From positions 186,001 to 250,000 of the forward strand of contig NZ_JANUEQ010000008.1 in NCBI RefSeq assembly GCF_024807845.1: a stretch of DNA of 64,000 nt, in the 5' to 3' direction. This document shows, piece by piece, positions 39,003-51,325 of the stretch. The position numbers and the translations under genes are program-made. The first letter of the stretch is position 1. Each line of letters starts with the position of its first letter. This stretch comes from Klebsiella sp. BIGb0407 (GTDB lineage Bacteria; Pseudomonadota; Gammaproteobacteria; Enterobacterales; Enterobacteriaceae). Under the pieces are notes generated by a model that was not told the DNA's origin, did no database searches, and worked only from the letters and a program-made list of their open reading frames with translations.

Positions 39003-40151
39003 ATGGTCTGGGAACGACGAAAAATTATTATTTCCAAAGCGCCTGCCGAGCCATCGCTGATGTTATGGCTGATAACCGGGGTTATCGCTGTGGTGGCAGG
39101 TGTTCTGCTATTTTTACTCCATGCCGGTCAGCTGCTGGGACCCTTTCAGATTTACGATATCCGGGTATTATCAACCACTCCCTTACTGACCTGGATCTTC
39201 CTGATGAGCCTGCGAGCCGGGCTGTATAATGTGATGTTTAATCGCCATCGTTTTGAATTCAATGAAGCGATAGATACACAGCAGCGCTGGACAGACTGGG
39301 CGGGGCGTTATCTGGCGGTTCTTCACAGCACGGTATTATTGCCGGGAAAATTAACCGCAGCCCAGTTTATACAACCGCCACCCGGACTTGAGCTGTATGG
39401 GGGACAAACACGACGTGTTAGCTGGGATGAAGCTGAAAGTCTGTTAATTTTGCTTGGCGATGTCAGCGATGCTCTGTTACAGCTGCCGCCTGAGTTGCCT
39501 CTTAATATCACCTTGCTGACAGATTCTCCGACAGACCCCCTGGTATTACAAAGGCTATTTGCTCGTAGCTGGAAAGAAACTATTACCGCAAAACATCCGA
39601 TACCGAACCTGAATATCCTGCAATCGTATTCGCTACTTGCTCTTGATGAACGGATTAAATTATCGATTATTTCAGCTGAGCTGATTCTGGTTCAACAGTT
39701 GCACGGTGGGGAAAAATACAGTGATGCGCTGGCCGTCCTGCTACTGGTCTCTGATGATGTCGAAACCCTGTATCGGCTTAACCACGACGTCCGGTTTCTG
39801 CGCCCTATGGGGTTGAATAAAATCCGATTACCCGAAGAGCTGGCACTGTTCTTTTCCACACAAACCCAGGCTAACAGCACCCGGTTTATTGTCGGGGACT
39901 GCTTAAGCTGGGCAGATGATTTTATTGAATTACTGAATGCCCGTGAATCGGGCGGCGAGCCCTGGAAAACAGAGCAGCTCTACTGGCTTGAGAATTATAG
40001 CGGCATGTGTGGGCCATTCTCTCCCTGGATAACGGCAGCCGTAGCCAGCGATATGGTTAGCCTGCAGCAAGCATCGGGTTTGATGCTGGCAAACGATAAC
40101 GAACAATCTTTTATTACTACCGTCACAGCGAATTCCCAGGCAAAAAAATGA
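39003..40151 (+). CDS. T6SS-island membrane protein of unknown function
   Basis: The 382-residue protein has two membrane helices near residues 19-43 and 58-75 with a short loop, then a large soluble part with long predicted helices and no motif I recognise. The start is inferred at ATG 39003 (M-V-W-E-R-R-K). It follows the immunity genes after a 195-bp gap and its stop overlaps a decayed reading frame by four bases. Membership in the VgrG island is by position only. It could be an additional immunity protein or a secretion accessory. Confidence 0.7.
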   Translation: MVWERRKIIISKAPAEPSLMLWLITGVIAVVAGVLLFLLHAGQLLGPFQIYDIRVLSTTPLLTWIFLMSLRAGLYNVMFNRHRFEFNEAIDTQQRWTDWAGRYLAVLHSTVLLPGKLTAAQFIQPPPGLELYGGQTRRVSWDEAESLLILLGDVSDALLQLPPELPLNITLLTDSPTDPLVLQRLFARSWKETITAKHPIPNLNILQSYSLLALDERIKLSIISAELILVQQLHGGEKYSDALAVLLLVSDDVETLYRLNHDVRFLRPMGLNKIRLPEELALFFSTQTQANSTRFIVGDCLSWADDFIELLNARESGGEPWKTEQLYWLENYSGMCGPFSPWITAAVASDMVSLQQASGLMLANDNEQSFITTVTANSQAKK

Positions 40152-40432
40152 TGACAGGCAGGGTCAGCAAAAACCACGTAATGATTGTTATTGAAGACTG
40201 GAAAGTATCAAACATGTTAAAGTTGGCAGAGAAGTTAAAAATGAAATCACTCTTCGCGCTATAAAATAAGATAATCAGCCGCCTGTGGGCCGCTTTATGA
40301 TCCTTTCTGCATCCAGCTATCTGGTCCTTGGCTTTATGGGTATTTATGTCACCCATGATGGCAGACCCTGATGAATCACAGAAAGTATTTCTGCTCATCA
40401 TCAGGATATATTCAATACCAGGGGTAACGTAA
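40148..40432 (+). pseudogene. Decayed membrane-protein frame downstream of T6SS island
   Basis: One plus-strand frame runs 94 codons from ATG 40148 with two internal stops (TAA 40262, TGA 40298). The part after the second stop reads like real hydrophobic protein (H-P-A-I-W-S-L-A-L-W-V-F-M then M-A-D-P-D-E-S-Q-K-V-F-L-L-I-I-R-I-Y). Its start overlaps the preceding gene as ATGA, the arrangement of a coupled second gene. The rest of the 320-bp interval before potD shows nothing else. Confidence 0.45.
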
Positions 40433-40471
40433 TACGAGAGTTTCAGTACTGACCTATTTTAAACGCCAGCA

Positions 40472-41518
40472 TTATCCCCCCGTTTTCAGTTTCTGATAGT
40501 AAGACTCATACAGCATACTGGCATCACCCACGTCGTTCTGCCATTCTCCGGCCTCAATGACTGCGGCATCCGGGTAGAGTGATTTGTCCCCGGAAACTTC
40601 AGGGGGTAATAACTTACGGGCGGCGAGGTTGGGGGTCGGGTAGCCAATGGTTTCGGCGACCTGCTGAGCCACTTCCGGACGCAGCAGGAAGTTGATGAGC
40701 TGCAGGGCGCCATCAGCATTTTTAGCGTTGGCCGGAATAGACAGGTTATCCATCCAGAAAATACCGCCTTCTTTCGGCCAGACGATTTCCAGCGGTGTTC
40801 CTTCTTCGCGGGCAACCCAGGCTGAGCCATTCCATACCATACCGACATTAACCTCGCCTTCCATATACGGGTTAGCCGGGTTATCAGAGTTAAAAGCGGC
40901 AACGTTTGGCATCAGTTTTTGCAGCTCATGGTAGGCGGCTTCAATCTCTTTCGGGTCAGTACTGTTACCGGAATAACCCAGTTTACGTAACGCCATCTGG
41001 AATACTTCACGAGCGTCATCGGTCAGCAGCAGGCTCTGTTTATATTCAGGTTTCCAAAGGTCGGCCCAGCTTGTGATGCTTTTTGGATCCATTTCATCAG
41101 CGTTAATACCAATGGCGGTCGCACCCCAGATATAGGGGATCGAGTAGTCATTGTTCGGGTCAAAAGACTTGTTCAGCATCTCGGGGTCGAGGTTACTAAA
41201 GTTCGTCAGCTTACTTTTATCGATTTTCTGGATCATGCCTTCTTTACGCATTTTATCGACAAAATACGTAGAAGGGACCACCAGGTCATAGGCGCCATCT
41301 TTATAGGTTTTAAGCTTGGCGTACATGGTTTCATTCGACTCATAGGTTGAGTAGATAACCTTGATTCCCGTCTCTTTGGTAAATTGCTCTAACAGGCCGG
41401 GCGGCACATATTCCGTCCAGTTATAGAAATAGAGTGTTTTATTGTCGTTAGCCTGTGCGCTCCCCATAACCAGCGCAAGTGCGCCAGCGGCAAGCAGGTG
41501 GCGTGACCATTTTTTCAT
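40472..41518 (-). CDS. potD: Spermidine/putrescine-binding periplasmic protein
   Basis: PotD captures spermidine (and putrescine less well) for the PotABC importer. The 348-residue protein has a signal peptide ending G-S-A-Q-A and the motifs Y-F-Y-N-W-T-E-Y-V-P-P-G, W-G-A-T-A-I-G and I-W/V-W-N-G-S-A that line the polyamine site in E. coli. The length equals E. coli PotD. Its start overlaps the potC stop by four bases. Confidence 0.97.
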   Translation of the reverse strand: MKKWSRHLLAAGALALVMGSAQANDNKTLYFYNWTEYVPPGLLEQFTKETGIKVIYSTYESNETMYAKLKTYKDGAYDLVVPSTYFVDKMRKEGMIQKIDKSKLTNFSNLDPEMLNKSFDPNNDYSIPYIWGATAIGINADEMDPKSITSWADLWKPEYKQSLLLTDDAREVFQMALRKLGYSGNSTDPKEIEAAYHELQKLMPNVAAFNSDNPANPYMEGEVNVGMVWNGSAWVAREEGTPLEIVWPKEGGIFWMDNLSIPANAKNADGALQLINFLLRPEVAQQVAETIGYPTPNLAARKLLPPEVSGDKSLYPDAAVIEAGEWQNDVGDASMLYESYYQKLKTGG

Positions 41519-42306
41519 TTTTTAGTCCCCTGGGGTTTTGTTTTATCGCGAAGAATGAGTTGACTGGCGATGACCATCACCAGTGACAGCAATAATAGAA
41601 TAGTTGCCAGGGCGTTCACCTCCGGTGATACGCCTACTTTCACCATCGAATAGATTTTTAGTGGCAGAATTTCATAACTAGGCCCCGTGACAAAGGAAGA
41701 GACCACCACGTCATCCATTGATAAGGTAAAACTCAGTAGCCAGCCTGCGGCAACCGCGGGCATTGCCAGTGGCAGAAGAATTTTCCGTAGGATAATCAGT
41801 TCGCTGGCACCTAAATCACGTGCCGCTTCCAGCATTCTGACGTCGAAGCCTTTCAGTCGTGAATAGACGGTTACTACGACAAAAGGCAGGCAGAAGGTAA
41901 TATGAGAAAACAGCAGGGACCAGAAGCCGAGTGAAATGCCGAGTAACATAAACAGGACCAGCAGTGAAATGGCCATCACTATATCGGGTGACATCATCAC
42001 CACAAACAGCATGCCGCCGACAAAAGGCTTGCCACGAAAATGATACCGATACAGTGCAACGGCGGTCAGCGAACCGATAATCGTTGCGGCGGTGGCAGAA
42101 AAGACCGCAATGGTGAGTGAGTGGCGAGCAGACTGGAGCAGGCTGTCATTGTTCATCAGTAAGCGATACCAGTCGGTGGTAAAGCCCTGCCAGTTAATGC
42201 CAAATCTGGAACTGTTAAATGAGTTAACGATCAGCAGGATAATGGGAATGTACAGAAAGGCATAAATAACGGACATAAACCCTGCTTTGAAGAGTCGTCC
42301 TTTCAT
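41515..42306 (-). CDS. potC: Spermidine/putrescine ABC transporter permease PotC
   Basis: PotC is an inner-membrane subunit of the polyamine importer. The 263-residue protein reads as six helices and carries the E-A-A-R-D-L-G-A coupling motif that contacts the ATPase. It overlaps potB by one base and potD by four, so potABCD is one operon. Confidence 0.96.
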   Translation of the reverse strand: MKGRLFKAGFMSVIYAFLYIPIILLIVNSFNSSRFGINWQGFTTDWYRLLMNNDSLLQSARHSLTIAVFSATAATIIGSLTAVALYRYHFRGKPFVGGMLFVVMMSPDIVMAISLLVLFMLLGISLGFWSLLFSHITFCLPFVVVTVYSRLKGFDVRMLEAARDLGASELIILRKILLPLAMPAVAAGWLLSFTLSMDDVVVSSFVTGPSYEILPLKIYSMVKVGVSPEVNALATILLLLSLVMVIASQLILRDKTKPQGTKK

Positions 42307-43160
42307 CAGATACCCTCCTTTTTATTTAGCAGGCGGGACGTATGCCAGTACACCAGTAACATCAGGCCCATCACCAGCGTCAGCATAATGCTGGTGGCTG
42401 CCCCAAAGGGCCAGTCGCGGATCGTCAGAAACTGGCTTTTAATCACATTGCCAATCAGTAAGTTTTTTGCACCGCCCATCAGATCCGAAATATAGAACAT
42501 TCCCATCGCAGGTAACATCACCAGCAGGCCACCGGCAATAATGCCTGGCATAGTCAGCGGGAGAATAATACGCAGAAAGGTTTGTGCCTTACTGGCACCT
42601 AAATCCCGAGCAGCTTCAAGTAACGGCTTATCAAGCTTTTCAATACTGGAATAGAGTGGCATCACCATAAAGGGCAACAGAATATAGACTAAACCAATAA
42701 TCACTGCCCCCGGGGTAAACATAATCTTTATCGGCGTCTCTATCACACCCGTCCACAACAGAAACTCATTGAGATAGCCTTTGGTGCTGAGGAATAGTTT
42801 CAGACCATAGACGCGAATTAATGAGTTTGTCCAGAAAGGGACTATCAGCAAAAATAACAGTAATGGCCGTACCCGGGCGGGCAGACCGGCAAGAAACCAG
42901 GCAAAAGGATAGCCGAGTATCAGGCAGGCGAGCGTGGCAATCAGCGCCATATTCAAAGAATGAATCAGCACTTGGGCATAGAGTGGGTCAGCCAGACGAG
43001 TATAGTTATCAAGCGTGAAGACCATGCTGACGAAGTTTGCATCATCCCGGGTCAGAAAACTGGTGCCGATTATCATTAAGTTTGGCAAAAAAACAAACAC
43101 CAGTAACCAGCCCACCGCCAGGCCGATGACGATATTTTTAAATCTACGAGAGCTCTGCAT
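42306..43160 (-). CDS. potB: Spermidine/putrescine ABC transporter permease PotB
   Basis: PotB is the partner permease. The 284-residue protein has six membrane helices and the same E-A-A-R-D-L-G-A-S ATPase-contact motif. The start at 43160 lies within potA (17-base overlap) and gives nine residues more than the annotated E. coli protein (275), so a downstream start is possible. Confidence 0.95.
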   Translation of the reverse strand: MQSSRRFKNIVIGLAVGWLLVFVFLPNLMIIGTSFLTRDDANFVSMVFTLDNYTRLADPLYAQVLIHSLNMALIATLACLILGYPFAWFLAGLPARVRPLLLFLLIVPFWTNSLIRVYGLKLFLSTKGYLNEFLLWTGVIETPIKIMFTPGAVIIGLVYILLPFMVMPLYSSIEKLDKPLLEAARDLGASKAQTFLRIILPLTMPGIIAGGLLVMLPAMGMFYISDLMGGAKNLLIGNVIKSQFLTIRDWPFGAATSIMLTLVMGLMLLVYWHTSRLLNKKEGI

Positions 43161-44262
43161 CGGTCAGCACAACCTCCCAGCTTTCAACCCAGGTCACGGC
43201 CATTTTCTGATTTAATGAATGGTCGAAGTCAGGATCGTCTTCGTTAAAGAACTCACTCACCATCACCATTTTGCCGTTTTCCAGCTCGACGGTAGACTCA
43301 AGCGTCATACCTTTATAGTTACGTTCGCGGATATAGCCAATCAAACCGTCCGATTCGCTATTGTCGTTGATTTCTTCGACCCGTAAATCCTCAGGGCGTA
43401 ACAGTACCTTGAGCTTCTGACCAGGGCTTACCGGCTGCTGAGCAAAAATATGACATTCGCGGCCTTCCACCTGCGCCAGAACGCGTAGCTCATCAAAGCG
43501 TTCAATCACTACGGCATCAAAAATATTGGTTTCACCGATAAAGCTGGCAACAAAGAGGTTTTTGGGTTCTTCGTAGATTTCGCGAGGCGTGCCGTCTTGC
43601 TCAATTTTTCCATTGCGCATCACCACGATACGATCGGACATGCTGAGGGCTTCTTCCTGGTCATGAGTGACGAAAACAAAGGTAATACCGAGTTTACGTT
43701 GTAATGCTTTGAGTTCATTTTGCATCTGCTTACGTAATTTAAAGTCGAGGGCAGATAACGACTCATCAAGGAGTAACAGGCGCGGTTTATTCACCACGGC
43801 ACGAGCAATCGCTACACGCTGTTGCTGGCCACCAGAGAGTTGATGGGGCTTGCGCTGGGCAAACTCTTCCAGTTGTACCATTTTCAGAGCTTCAGTGACG
43901 CGAGGTTCAATCTCACTGGCGGACGTTTTTTGCATCCGCAAACCAAAAGCGACGTTTTCAAAAACGGTCATATGAGGAAACAGGGCGTAGCTTTGAAACA
44001 CCGTATTGACCGGGCGATGTTCTGCCGGAACGAGGGTAATATCCTTATTATCCAGAGAGATGGCGCCGCTATCGACCTGCTCAAGACCCGCTATGAGTCG
44101 TAATACCGTGGTTTTACCGCAGCCAGAAGGGCCAAGTAGCGTCAGAAACTCACCGTGACCTATCGTGAGTGAGAAGTCAGAAATGACTGTCTTGCCATCA
44201 AAACGCTTGGTTAACGCCGTAAGTTCGACTAACGGCGAGACGTAAGATTGCTGTTTTTCCAA
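43144..44262 (-). CDS. potA: Spermidine/putrescine ABC transporter ATPase PotA
   Basis: PotA hydrolyses ATP for polyamine uptake. Walker [10 protein letters not shown], signature L-S-G-G-Q-Q-Q-R-V, Walker B L-L-L-L-D-E-S and H-loop V-T-H-D are intact. The C-terminal regulatory TOBE-like domain (L-R-P-E-D-L-R-V) follows. The Walker B run ends in D-E-S where most ABC ATPases have D-E-P, as in E. coli PotA. At 372 residues it is close to E. coli (378). It is the first gene of the operon and is divergent from pepT. Confidence 0.97.
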   Translation of the reverse strand: MEKQQSYVSPLVELTALTKRFDGKTVISDFSLTIGHGEFLTLLGPSGCGKTTVLRLIAGLEQVDSGAISLDNKDITLVPAEHRPVNTVFQSYALFPHMTVFENVAFGLRMQKTSASEIEPRVTEALKMVQLEEFAQRKPHQLSGGQQQRVAIARAVVNKPRLLLLDESLSALDFKLRKQMQNELKALQRKLGITFVFVTHDQEEALSMSDRIVVMRNGKIEQDGTPREIYEEPKNLFVASFIGETNIFDAVVIERFDELRVLAQVEGRECHIFAQQPVSPGQKLKVLLRPEDLRVEEINDNSESDGLIGYIRERNYKGMTLESTVELENGKMVMVSEFFNEDDPDFDHSLNQKMAVTWVESWEVVLTDAELS

Positions 44263-44555
44263 TTTTTACACTGTCCCATCAATAACGTATCTCTCAAAAC
44301 AGATACGGGGTTTGTGATTAACCACCTTGAGGTTTAACACATTAAGTAAGGCCTGGCATTCTACGGGAAACAGTGTTCATCTCCAATCTTTGATACTGTA
44401 AAGCTATCTAATGACAATGAGAGTGTTAAATCAGACAAAATAACCAGCATTAAGCTAAATGATTTACAGTCAGCCCACCTAACTATGATGTGACGCAATA
44501 CTTCTGACACCCGCCTTATGAATAATGGAATAACTCTACTCTGAAGGTGAAAGCA
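44263..44555. other. potA-pepT divergent intergenic region
   Basis: The 293-bp interval must hold both promoters. A 7-bp stem (CGTATCT / AGATACG, 44286-44307) lies in the potA leader. I could not find a convincing FNR box for pepT here. Confidence 0.4.
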
Positions 44556-45788
44556 ATGGACGAATTACTTGAACGCTTTCTGGAATACGTCGCTTTTGAT
44601 ACTCAATCACGCCCGGGCGTAAAGCGCACGCCCAGTACTGCCGGACAATGGGATCTGTTATACCTGTTGCAACAGCAGCTTACCGGACTGGGTTTGACTG
44701 ATATCAGTTTAAGCGAACAGGGTATTCTGATGGCAACACTGCCAGCGAATGTGAGCCATACGGCTCCGGTTATTGGTTTTATTGCGCATGTTGATACCTC
44801 GCCGGATTTCAGCGGGAAACATGTTCAGCCACAAATTATAGAAGGCTACCGTGGGGGCGATATTGCTCTCGGCCATGGTGAGGAAATACTGTCCCCGGTG
44901 ATGTTCCCGGTATTGCACCAGTTATTAGGGCAAACGATAATTACCACCAACGGTAAAACGTTATTAGGTGCAGATGATAAAGCGGGAATTGCAGAAATTA
45001 TTACTGCCCTGAGCGTCTTAAAAAATGACAATATTCCGCACGGTGATATTCGGGTTGCCTTTACGCCAGATGAAGAAATTGGCCGTGGCGCAGCATTTTT
45101 TGATGTGGATGCTTTTGGCGCCGACTGGGCCTATACCGTCGATGGCGGTGGGGTGGGTGAACTGGAGTATGAAAACTTCAATGCCGCACAGGTCAAAATT
45201 GAACTGGTCGGTAATGCGGTTCATCCGGGGTCTGCAAAAGGCGTGATGGTTAATGCGATTGCGCTGGCTGCACGTTTGCATGCGGAGCTCCCGCAGGACG
45301 AAACACCCGAATGCACAGAGGGATATCAGGGTTTTTACCACCTGCATAACCTGAAAGGCAATGCGGAACACGCGCAAATGCACTATCTGATCCGTGATTT
45401 TGATACCCAGCAATTCCAGCTACGTAAGAAAAAGATGGTGGAGATAGCAGAGCGGGTGGGAAAAGGTCTGCCGCCTAAGTGCTATATCGAACTGGTGATC
45501 GATGACCATTATTACAACATGCGTGACAAAGTCCTCAGTCATCCTCATGCCCTGAAAATTGCCCGTCAGGCGATGATCGACTGCAACATTGAACCAATAA
45601 TGAAACCTGTACGTGGGGGAACCGACGGTGCACAGCTTTCTTTCAAAGGTTTGCCTTGCCCTAACTTGTTTACCGGTGGCTACAACTATCACGGCAAGCA
45701 TGAGATGGTGACTCTGGAAGGTATGGAGAAAGCCGTCAATGTGATTGTACAGATAGCGAAACTCGCCAGCGACGTTTCCCCTGGCTAG
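44556..45788 (+). CDS. pepT: Peptidase T (tripeptide aminopeptidase)
   Basis: PepT is a zinc M20 aminopeptidase that removes the N-terminal residue of tripeptides. The metal ligands are visible in [23 protein letters not shown] and the late N-Y-H-G-K-H-E. ATG 44556 gives M-D-E-L-L-E-R-F, which matches the E. coli start (M-D-K-L-L-E-R-F); the GTG nine bases upstream is less likely. Length 410 residues. Confidence 0.96.
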   Translation: MDELLERFLEYVAFDTQSRPGVKRTPSTAGQWDLLYLLQQQLTGLGLTDISLSEQGILMATLPANVSHTAPVIGFIAHVDTSPDFSGKHVQPQIIEGYRGGDIALGHGEEILSPVMFPVLHQLLGQTIITTNGKTLLGADDKAGIAEIITALSVLKNDNIPHGDIRVAFTPDEEIGRGAAFFDVDAFGADWAYTVDGGGVGELEYENFNAAQVKIELVGNAVHPGSAKGVMVNAIALAARLHAELPQDETPECTEGYQGFYHLHNLKGNAEHAQMHYLIRDFDTQQFQLRKKKMVEIAERVGKGLPPKCYIELVIDDHYYNMRDKVLSHPHALKIARQAMIDCNIEPIMKPVRGGTDGAQLSFKGLPCPNLFTGGYNYHGKHEMVTLEGMEKAVNVIVQIAKLASDVSPG

Positions 45789-45796
45789 ACGATATT

Positions 45797-45826
45797 ATGG
45801 CGGTAGCCTTAACAGGTTACCGCCAT
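45797..45826. terminator. Bidirectional hairpin between pepT and roxA
   Basis: A 12-bp stem (ATGGCGGTAGCC / GGTTACCGCCAT, one G-T pair) lies between convergent genes only 43 bp apart. A U-tract is weak on both sides. Confidence 0.6.
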
Positions 45827-45831
45827 GATAA

Positions 45832-46953
45832 TTAGTCTTCGAAGTACCAGTAACCGCTATTCACTAGTGCAGCGAGTAAAACAAGGAAGGCGGGATCGTC
45901 CAGGGCATCAGCAAAGTGCTCTGCGTTTAGCGTCAGATGGCTGGCAAGGGCTTCCAGCGCCTGATGTTGCGGGCTGTCCAGCTTCTCACCATTCACATAC
46001 ACTTCATTCGCCACGCGTAAAACACGCAGACCACCGGCGCGGGTCAGCACATCTCCCTGCTGCAAGGCGTCAACAATTTCATCTGCCTGATAAGGCGGCT
46101 CTGGTGGGGCAAGATCCAGCTCATGGCGCGACTGACTGATAAATTCACCGAACCAGTTATTGAAGGTTTCGGGTTGATTTAGCATACCGAGCATCATATC
46201 GCGAAGCTCATCGACTTCCTGGGGCAGAATATCTGCCGGGTGCTCTCGCTGCGGTACTTTTGGATCGCTATAACGCAAGCCACCCAGTTCACGCTGCAAT
46301 ACAAAGTCAGCGAAACCGCTGATTAGCTCACGGCTGCTGGGTGCCCGGAAACCGACAGAGTAGTTCAGCGAATTTTCCAGCGAGTAGCCTTCATGCGGAA
46401 AACCTGGTGGAATATAGAGCACATCACCGGGTTCCATCTCTTCATCAATAATCGCATCGAAAGGTTCGACTTGCAGCAGGTCAGGATGCGGACAGTGCTG
46501 TTTCAGCGGAGCCTTTTCACCGACCCGCCAGCGACGACGACCCAGACCCTGAATAATAAAGACATCATACTGATCGAAATGCGGACCAACTCCGCCACCC
46601 GGAACCGAAAACGAGATCATCAGGTCATCGATACGCCAGTCCGGTAACGCCCGGAACGGGGCCATCAATGCGCTGGCAGGCTGATGCCAGTGATTAACCG
46701 CTTGAACCAATAAAGACCAGTCATGCTCGCCCAGGTGATCATACTCCTGAAACGGACCATGGCTCACCTGCCATTTGCCTTTGTTCTGGCTGACCAGGCG
46801 ACTATCGACTTCGTTTTCCATCGCCAGCCCGGCAAGTTCATCCGGTGAAATAGGGTCAATGAAATTTTTGAAGGCATGTTTCAGTATTACCGGGCGTTTT
46901 TGCCAGTAACGTTCAATAAAATCTGGCCAGTTTAAATCAAGCTGATAATCCAT
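45832..46953 (-). CDS. roxA: 50S ribosomal protein uL16 arginine hydroxylase
   Basis: RoxA (YcfD) is a Fe(II)/2-oxoglutarate oxygenase with a JmjC fold that hydroxylates an arginine of L16. The iron ligands H125, D127 and H187 are at the same positions as in E. coli (G-P-H-F-D-Q-Y-D and F-P-H-E-G). A C-terminal winged-helix domain follows. Length 373 residues. It is convergent with pepT and 72 bp from the end of phoQ. Confidence 0.95.
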   Translation of the reverse strand: MDYQLDLNWPDFIERYWQKRPVILKHAFKNFIDPISPDELAGLAMENEVDSRLVSQNKGKWQVSHGPFQEYDHLGEHDWSLLVQAVNHWHQPASALMAPFRALPDWRIDDLMISFSVPGGGVGPHFDQYDVFIIQGLGRRRWRVGEKAPLKQHCPHPDLLQVEPFDAIIDEEMEPGDVLYIPPGFPHEGYSLENSLNYSVGFRAPSSRELISGFADFVLQRELGGLRYSDPKVPQREHPADILPQEVDELRDMMLGMLNQPETFNNWFGEFISQSRHELDLAPPEPPYQADEIVDALQQGDVLTRAGGLRVLRVANEVYVNGEKLDSPQHQALEALASHLTLNAEHFADALDDPAFLVLLAALVNSGYWYFED

Positions 46954-47025
46954 AGTGGCTACCTTGAGGGTGAAAATAATGCTGTCCGGGATTGTAACGG
47001 ATGATAGTCTGACTGAGGGTATCTT

Positions 47026-48495
47026 TTATTCTATTTCCTGCGAGAGATGCTGCTGAGAAAAAACAATTTCCATGCGGGCACCTCCCAGTGGACTGACGCC
47101 GATGAGAATTTCCCCTTCATACTGCTCTATCAGCTCTCTTACCACCGAAAGACCAATTCCCTGACCCGGTCGTAAGGTATCGGCACGCTGACCTCGATGG
47201 AAGACCACTTCACGCTTGCTTTCAGGAATACCCGGTCCGTCATCTTCAATGATAATGTGCAGCGTATCATCGTGTTGCTGAGCGGAAAGCTCAACGAACT
47301 CGAGACAATATTTACAGGCGTTATCCAGCACATTACCCATCACTTCCATAAAATCATGTTTTTCACCAACAAATATTATTTCTGGTGAAATATCAAGCGT
47401 AATACTGACGCCCTTGCGCTGGTACACTTTATTCAGAGCAGAACACAGACTGTCCAGTAATGGAGCGACAGGATGGAGTTCCCGACTGAGCAATTCCATA
47501 TCACCGCGCATACTGGCTCGATGCAGATAATAGCCAATTTGCTGAGAAATACGGCTTATTTGTTCCAGCATTTCTGGCTCAGCCTGATCAAGGTCTATCT
47601 TATTACCCCGTAACGATCTCAGGGTCGATTGCAGCACGGCTAGCGGGGTTTTCAGACTATGGGTCAGGTCTGTCAGAGTGGTGCGATATTTATCGTGACG
47701 CTCCCGCTCAGTACGTAACAGTCGGTTGAGATTCTGTACCAGACTGGTCAGTTCTGGTGTGGTTTCCGGGTTCAGGCTGTTACGATCGCGTTTTTCCAGC
47801 TGACGCACTTCCCGGGCCAGAGCTTCGATCGGCCGTAAGCTCCACCACGCTGCCAGCAACAGCAGCGGAACCACAAGCAATAGATTCGCCAGTAACACAT
47901 AAATAAACCAGCTCCACACCATATAAGAGCGTTTAAGCTCTATCGGGATGGTATCAACCATGACTATGGTTACGGCCGGCATACGGGAGGTTGCGGGGTA
48001 CTGGTTAACGGCAATCGAGTGAGTCACTTCATACTCATCATCAGCTTCTGCGTCATACATTATTTTGAGTTCTGTCAGCCGCTCTTTATCATCACCCAGC
48101 AGTGCGCTGCTAGTGGCGTAGTTGGCTTCCAGTTCAAAAAAACCATTATCTTTCAGCCACTCTTTGCGGATTTGGTGCTCGATATAGGGCACATCACGTT
48201 GAGCCCAGAGTAGTTCACCGTCAGAATCGTATATAAGCGCCAGCGCCGGGCTTTGCAGGTTTAAATCACTGGAAAGCGCGACATCCATCTTGCCATTTTC
48301 CCAGTGAGCCAGGGTATAGATCAGGTTACTTTCGCCGCGCAATAAACGGAAAGTGGTTTTATCAAAACTGACGCTGTAACCGACAAGTGCGACTAACCCA
48401 TAGGCCAGCGATAACACCATGACTACTGCTGCGGTTGCCAGTAAAAACCGGATACGCAGTGACAGGGGTAACAGATGGCGAAACAGGCGTTTCAT
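47026..48495 (-). CDS. phoQ: Sensor histidine kinase PhoQ
   Basis: PhoQ senses low magnesium, acidic pH and antimicrobial peptides in the periplasm and phosphorylates PhoP. It has helix 1 at about residues 17-38, a periplasmic sensor with the acidic patch (E-A-D-D-E-Y-E near residue 150), helix 2 near 195-215, HAMP, and the H-box [10 protein letters not shown]. The ATP-binding boxes N-V-L-D-N-A-C-K-Y and D-D-G-P-G-I-P-E are intact. It overlaps phoP by four bases. Length 489 residues (486 in E. coli). Confidence 0.97.
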   Translation of the reverse strand: MKRLFRHLLPLSLRIRFLLATAAVVMVLSLAYGLVALVGYSVSFDKTTFRLLRGESNLIYTLAHWENGKMDVALSSDLNLQSPALALIYDSDGELLWAQRDVPYIEHQIRKEWLKDNGFFELEANYATSSALLGDDKERLTELKIMYDAEADDEYEVTHSIAVNQYPATSRMPAVTIVMVDTIPIELKRSYMVWSWFIYVLLANLLLVVPLLLLAAWWSLRPIEALAREVRQLEKRDRNSLNPETTPELTSLVQNLNRLLRTERERHDKYRTTLTDLTHSLKTPLAVLQSTLRSLRGNKIDLDQAEPEMLEQISRISQQIGYYLHRASMRGDMELLSRELHPVAPLLDSLCSALNKVYQRKGVSITLDISPEIIFVGEKHDFMEVMGNVLDNACKYCLEFVELSAQQHDDTLHIIIEDDGPGIPESKREVVFHRGQRADTLRPGQGIGLSVVRELIEQYEGEILIGVSPLGGARMEIVFSQQHLSQEIE

Positions 48496-49169
48496 GAGGG
48501 TAAGTCAAACCTATAGCCTTGCCCGCGTACGGTGGCAATGACTTCTGCGGCATATTCCACCTGAATTTTTTTGCGCAGACGACCCATCAGCACATCAATA
48601 GTGTGGCTTTCACGCAATTCTGCATCAGGATAAAGTTGCAGCATCAGCGAGTCTTTACTGACGACTTTACCGGCATTACGGATGATAGTTTCCATAATGG
48701 TGTATTCAAAAGCGGTAAGTTTAATTAACTGGCCATTAATCGACAGCTCGCGGCGCGATAAGTCAACCTGAAAGGGGGGGAGGGAGATAACCTGGGAAGC
48801 AAGACCGCTGTTACGGCGCATAAGCGCCTGCATACGAGCGACCACCTCTTCGAGATGAAAAGGTTTTGTCACATAGTCATCAGCCCCGGCCCCTAGCACT
48901 TCAACTTTATCCTGCCAGCCTTCGCGGGCGGTAAGCACCATAATCGGGATAGTCACGTCGTGACTGCGCCAGCGACGAATTAAACTCATGCCGTCTTCGT
49001 CGGGTAACCCCAAATCGATAATAGCGATATCCGGAGTATGTTCATTCAAAAAGTAGTCTGCTTCTTTAGCATCTTCCGCTGCATCAACTTGATGACCTCC
49101 CTCGCGTAGCTGTACCTGGAGGTGGTGGCGGAGCAAAGCATTATCTTCGACAACCAAAACGCGCATCAC
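48492..49169 (-). CDS. phoP: Response regulator PhoP
   Basis: PhoP is an OmpR-type activator of magnesium and virulence-associated genes. The receiver domain has the phosphorylated aspartate in [11 protein letters not shown] near residue 51 and K in T-K-P-F; the winged helix ends near G-Q-G-Y-R-F. The 225 residues are close to E. coli (223). A PhoP box ahead of the gene was not convincing by eye. Confidence 0.97.
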   Translation of the reverse strand: MMRVLVVEDNALLRHHLQVQLREGGHQVDAAEDAKEADYFLNEHTPDIAIIDLGLPDEDGMSLIRRWRSHDVTIPIMVLTAREGWQDKVEVLGAGADDYVTKPFHLEEVVARMQALMRRNSGLASQVISLPPFQVDLSRRELSINGQLIKLTAFEYTIMETIIRNAGKVVSKDSLMLQLYPDAELRESHTIDVLMGRLRKKIQVEYAAEVIATVRGQGYRFDLPS

Positions 49170-49248
49170 TTTTCCTTAATAAATAAATGCTGGTTATAGT
49201 TTAACGCGAATTGAAGGGAAGCAGGAGGTGGTGACGGATAAATCTTGA

Positions 49249-49274
49249 GAGAAACCCCCAGTTATGGGGGTTTA
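49249..49274 (-). terminator. Terminator after purB
   Basis: On the minus strand AAACCCCC, ATAACT loop and GGGGGTTT are followed by CTCTC, 14 bp after the purB stop. Confidence 0.7.
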
Positions 49275-49287
49275 TTCGTGCAGTTTG

Positions 49288-51304
<2,017 letters not shown>

Positions 51305-51325
51305 GCGGCCCTTGTCCTTGTGTAG

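Noticed and set aside
40123-40401. A 92-codon minus-strand frame between the T6SS island and potD
   Set aside because: Its composition is not protein-like and it lies opposite the plus-strand frame that has a better coding look.
33208-40432. A complete T6SS gene cluster
   Set aside because: No tssB, tssC, tssM, hcp or clpV homologue is present; only a VgrG-effector island.
49170-49210. PhoP box ahead of phoP
   Set aside because: The T-rich stretch there does not match two GTTTA-type half-sites at the right spacing.
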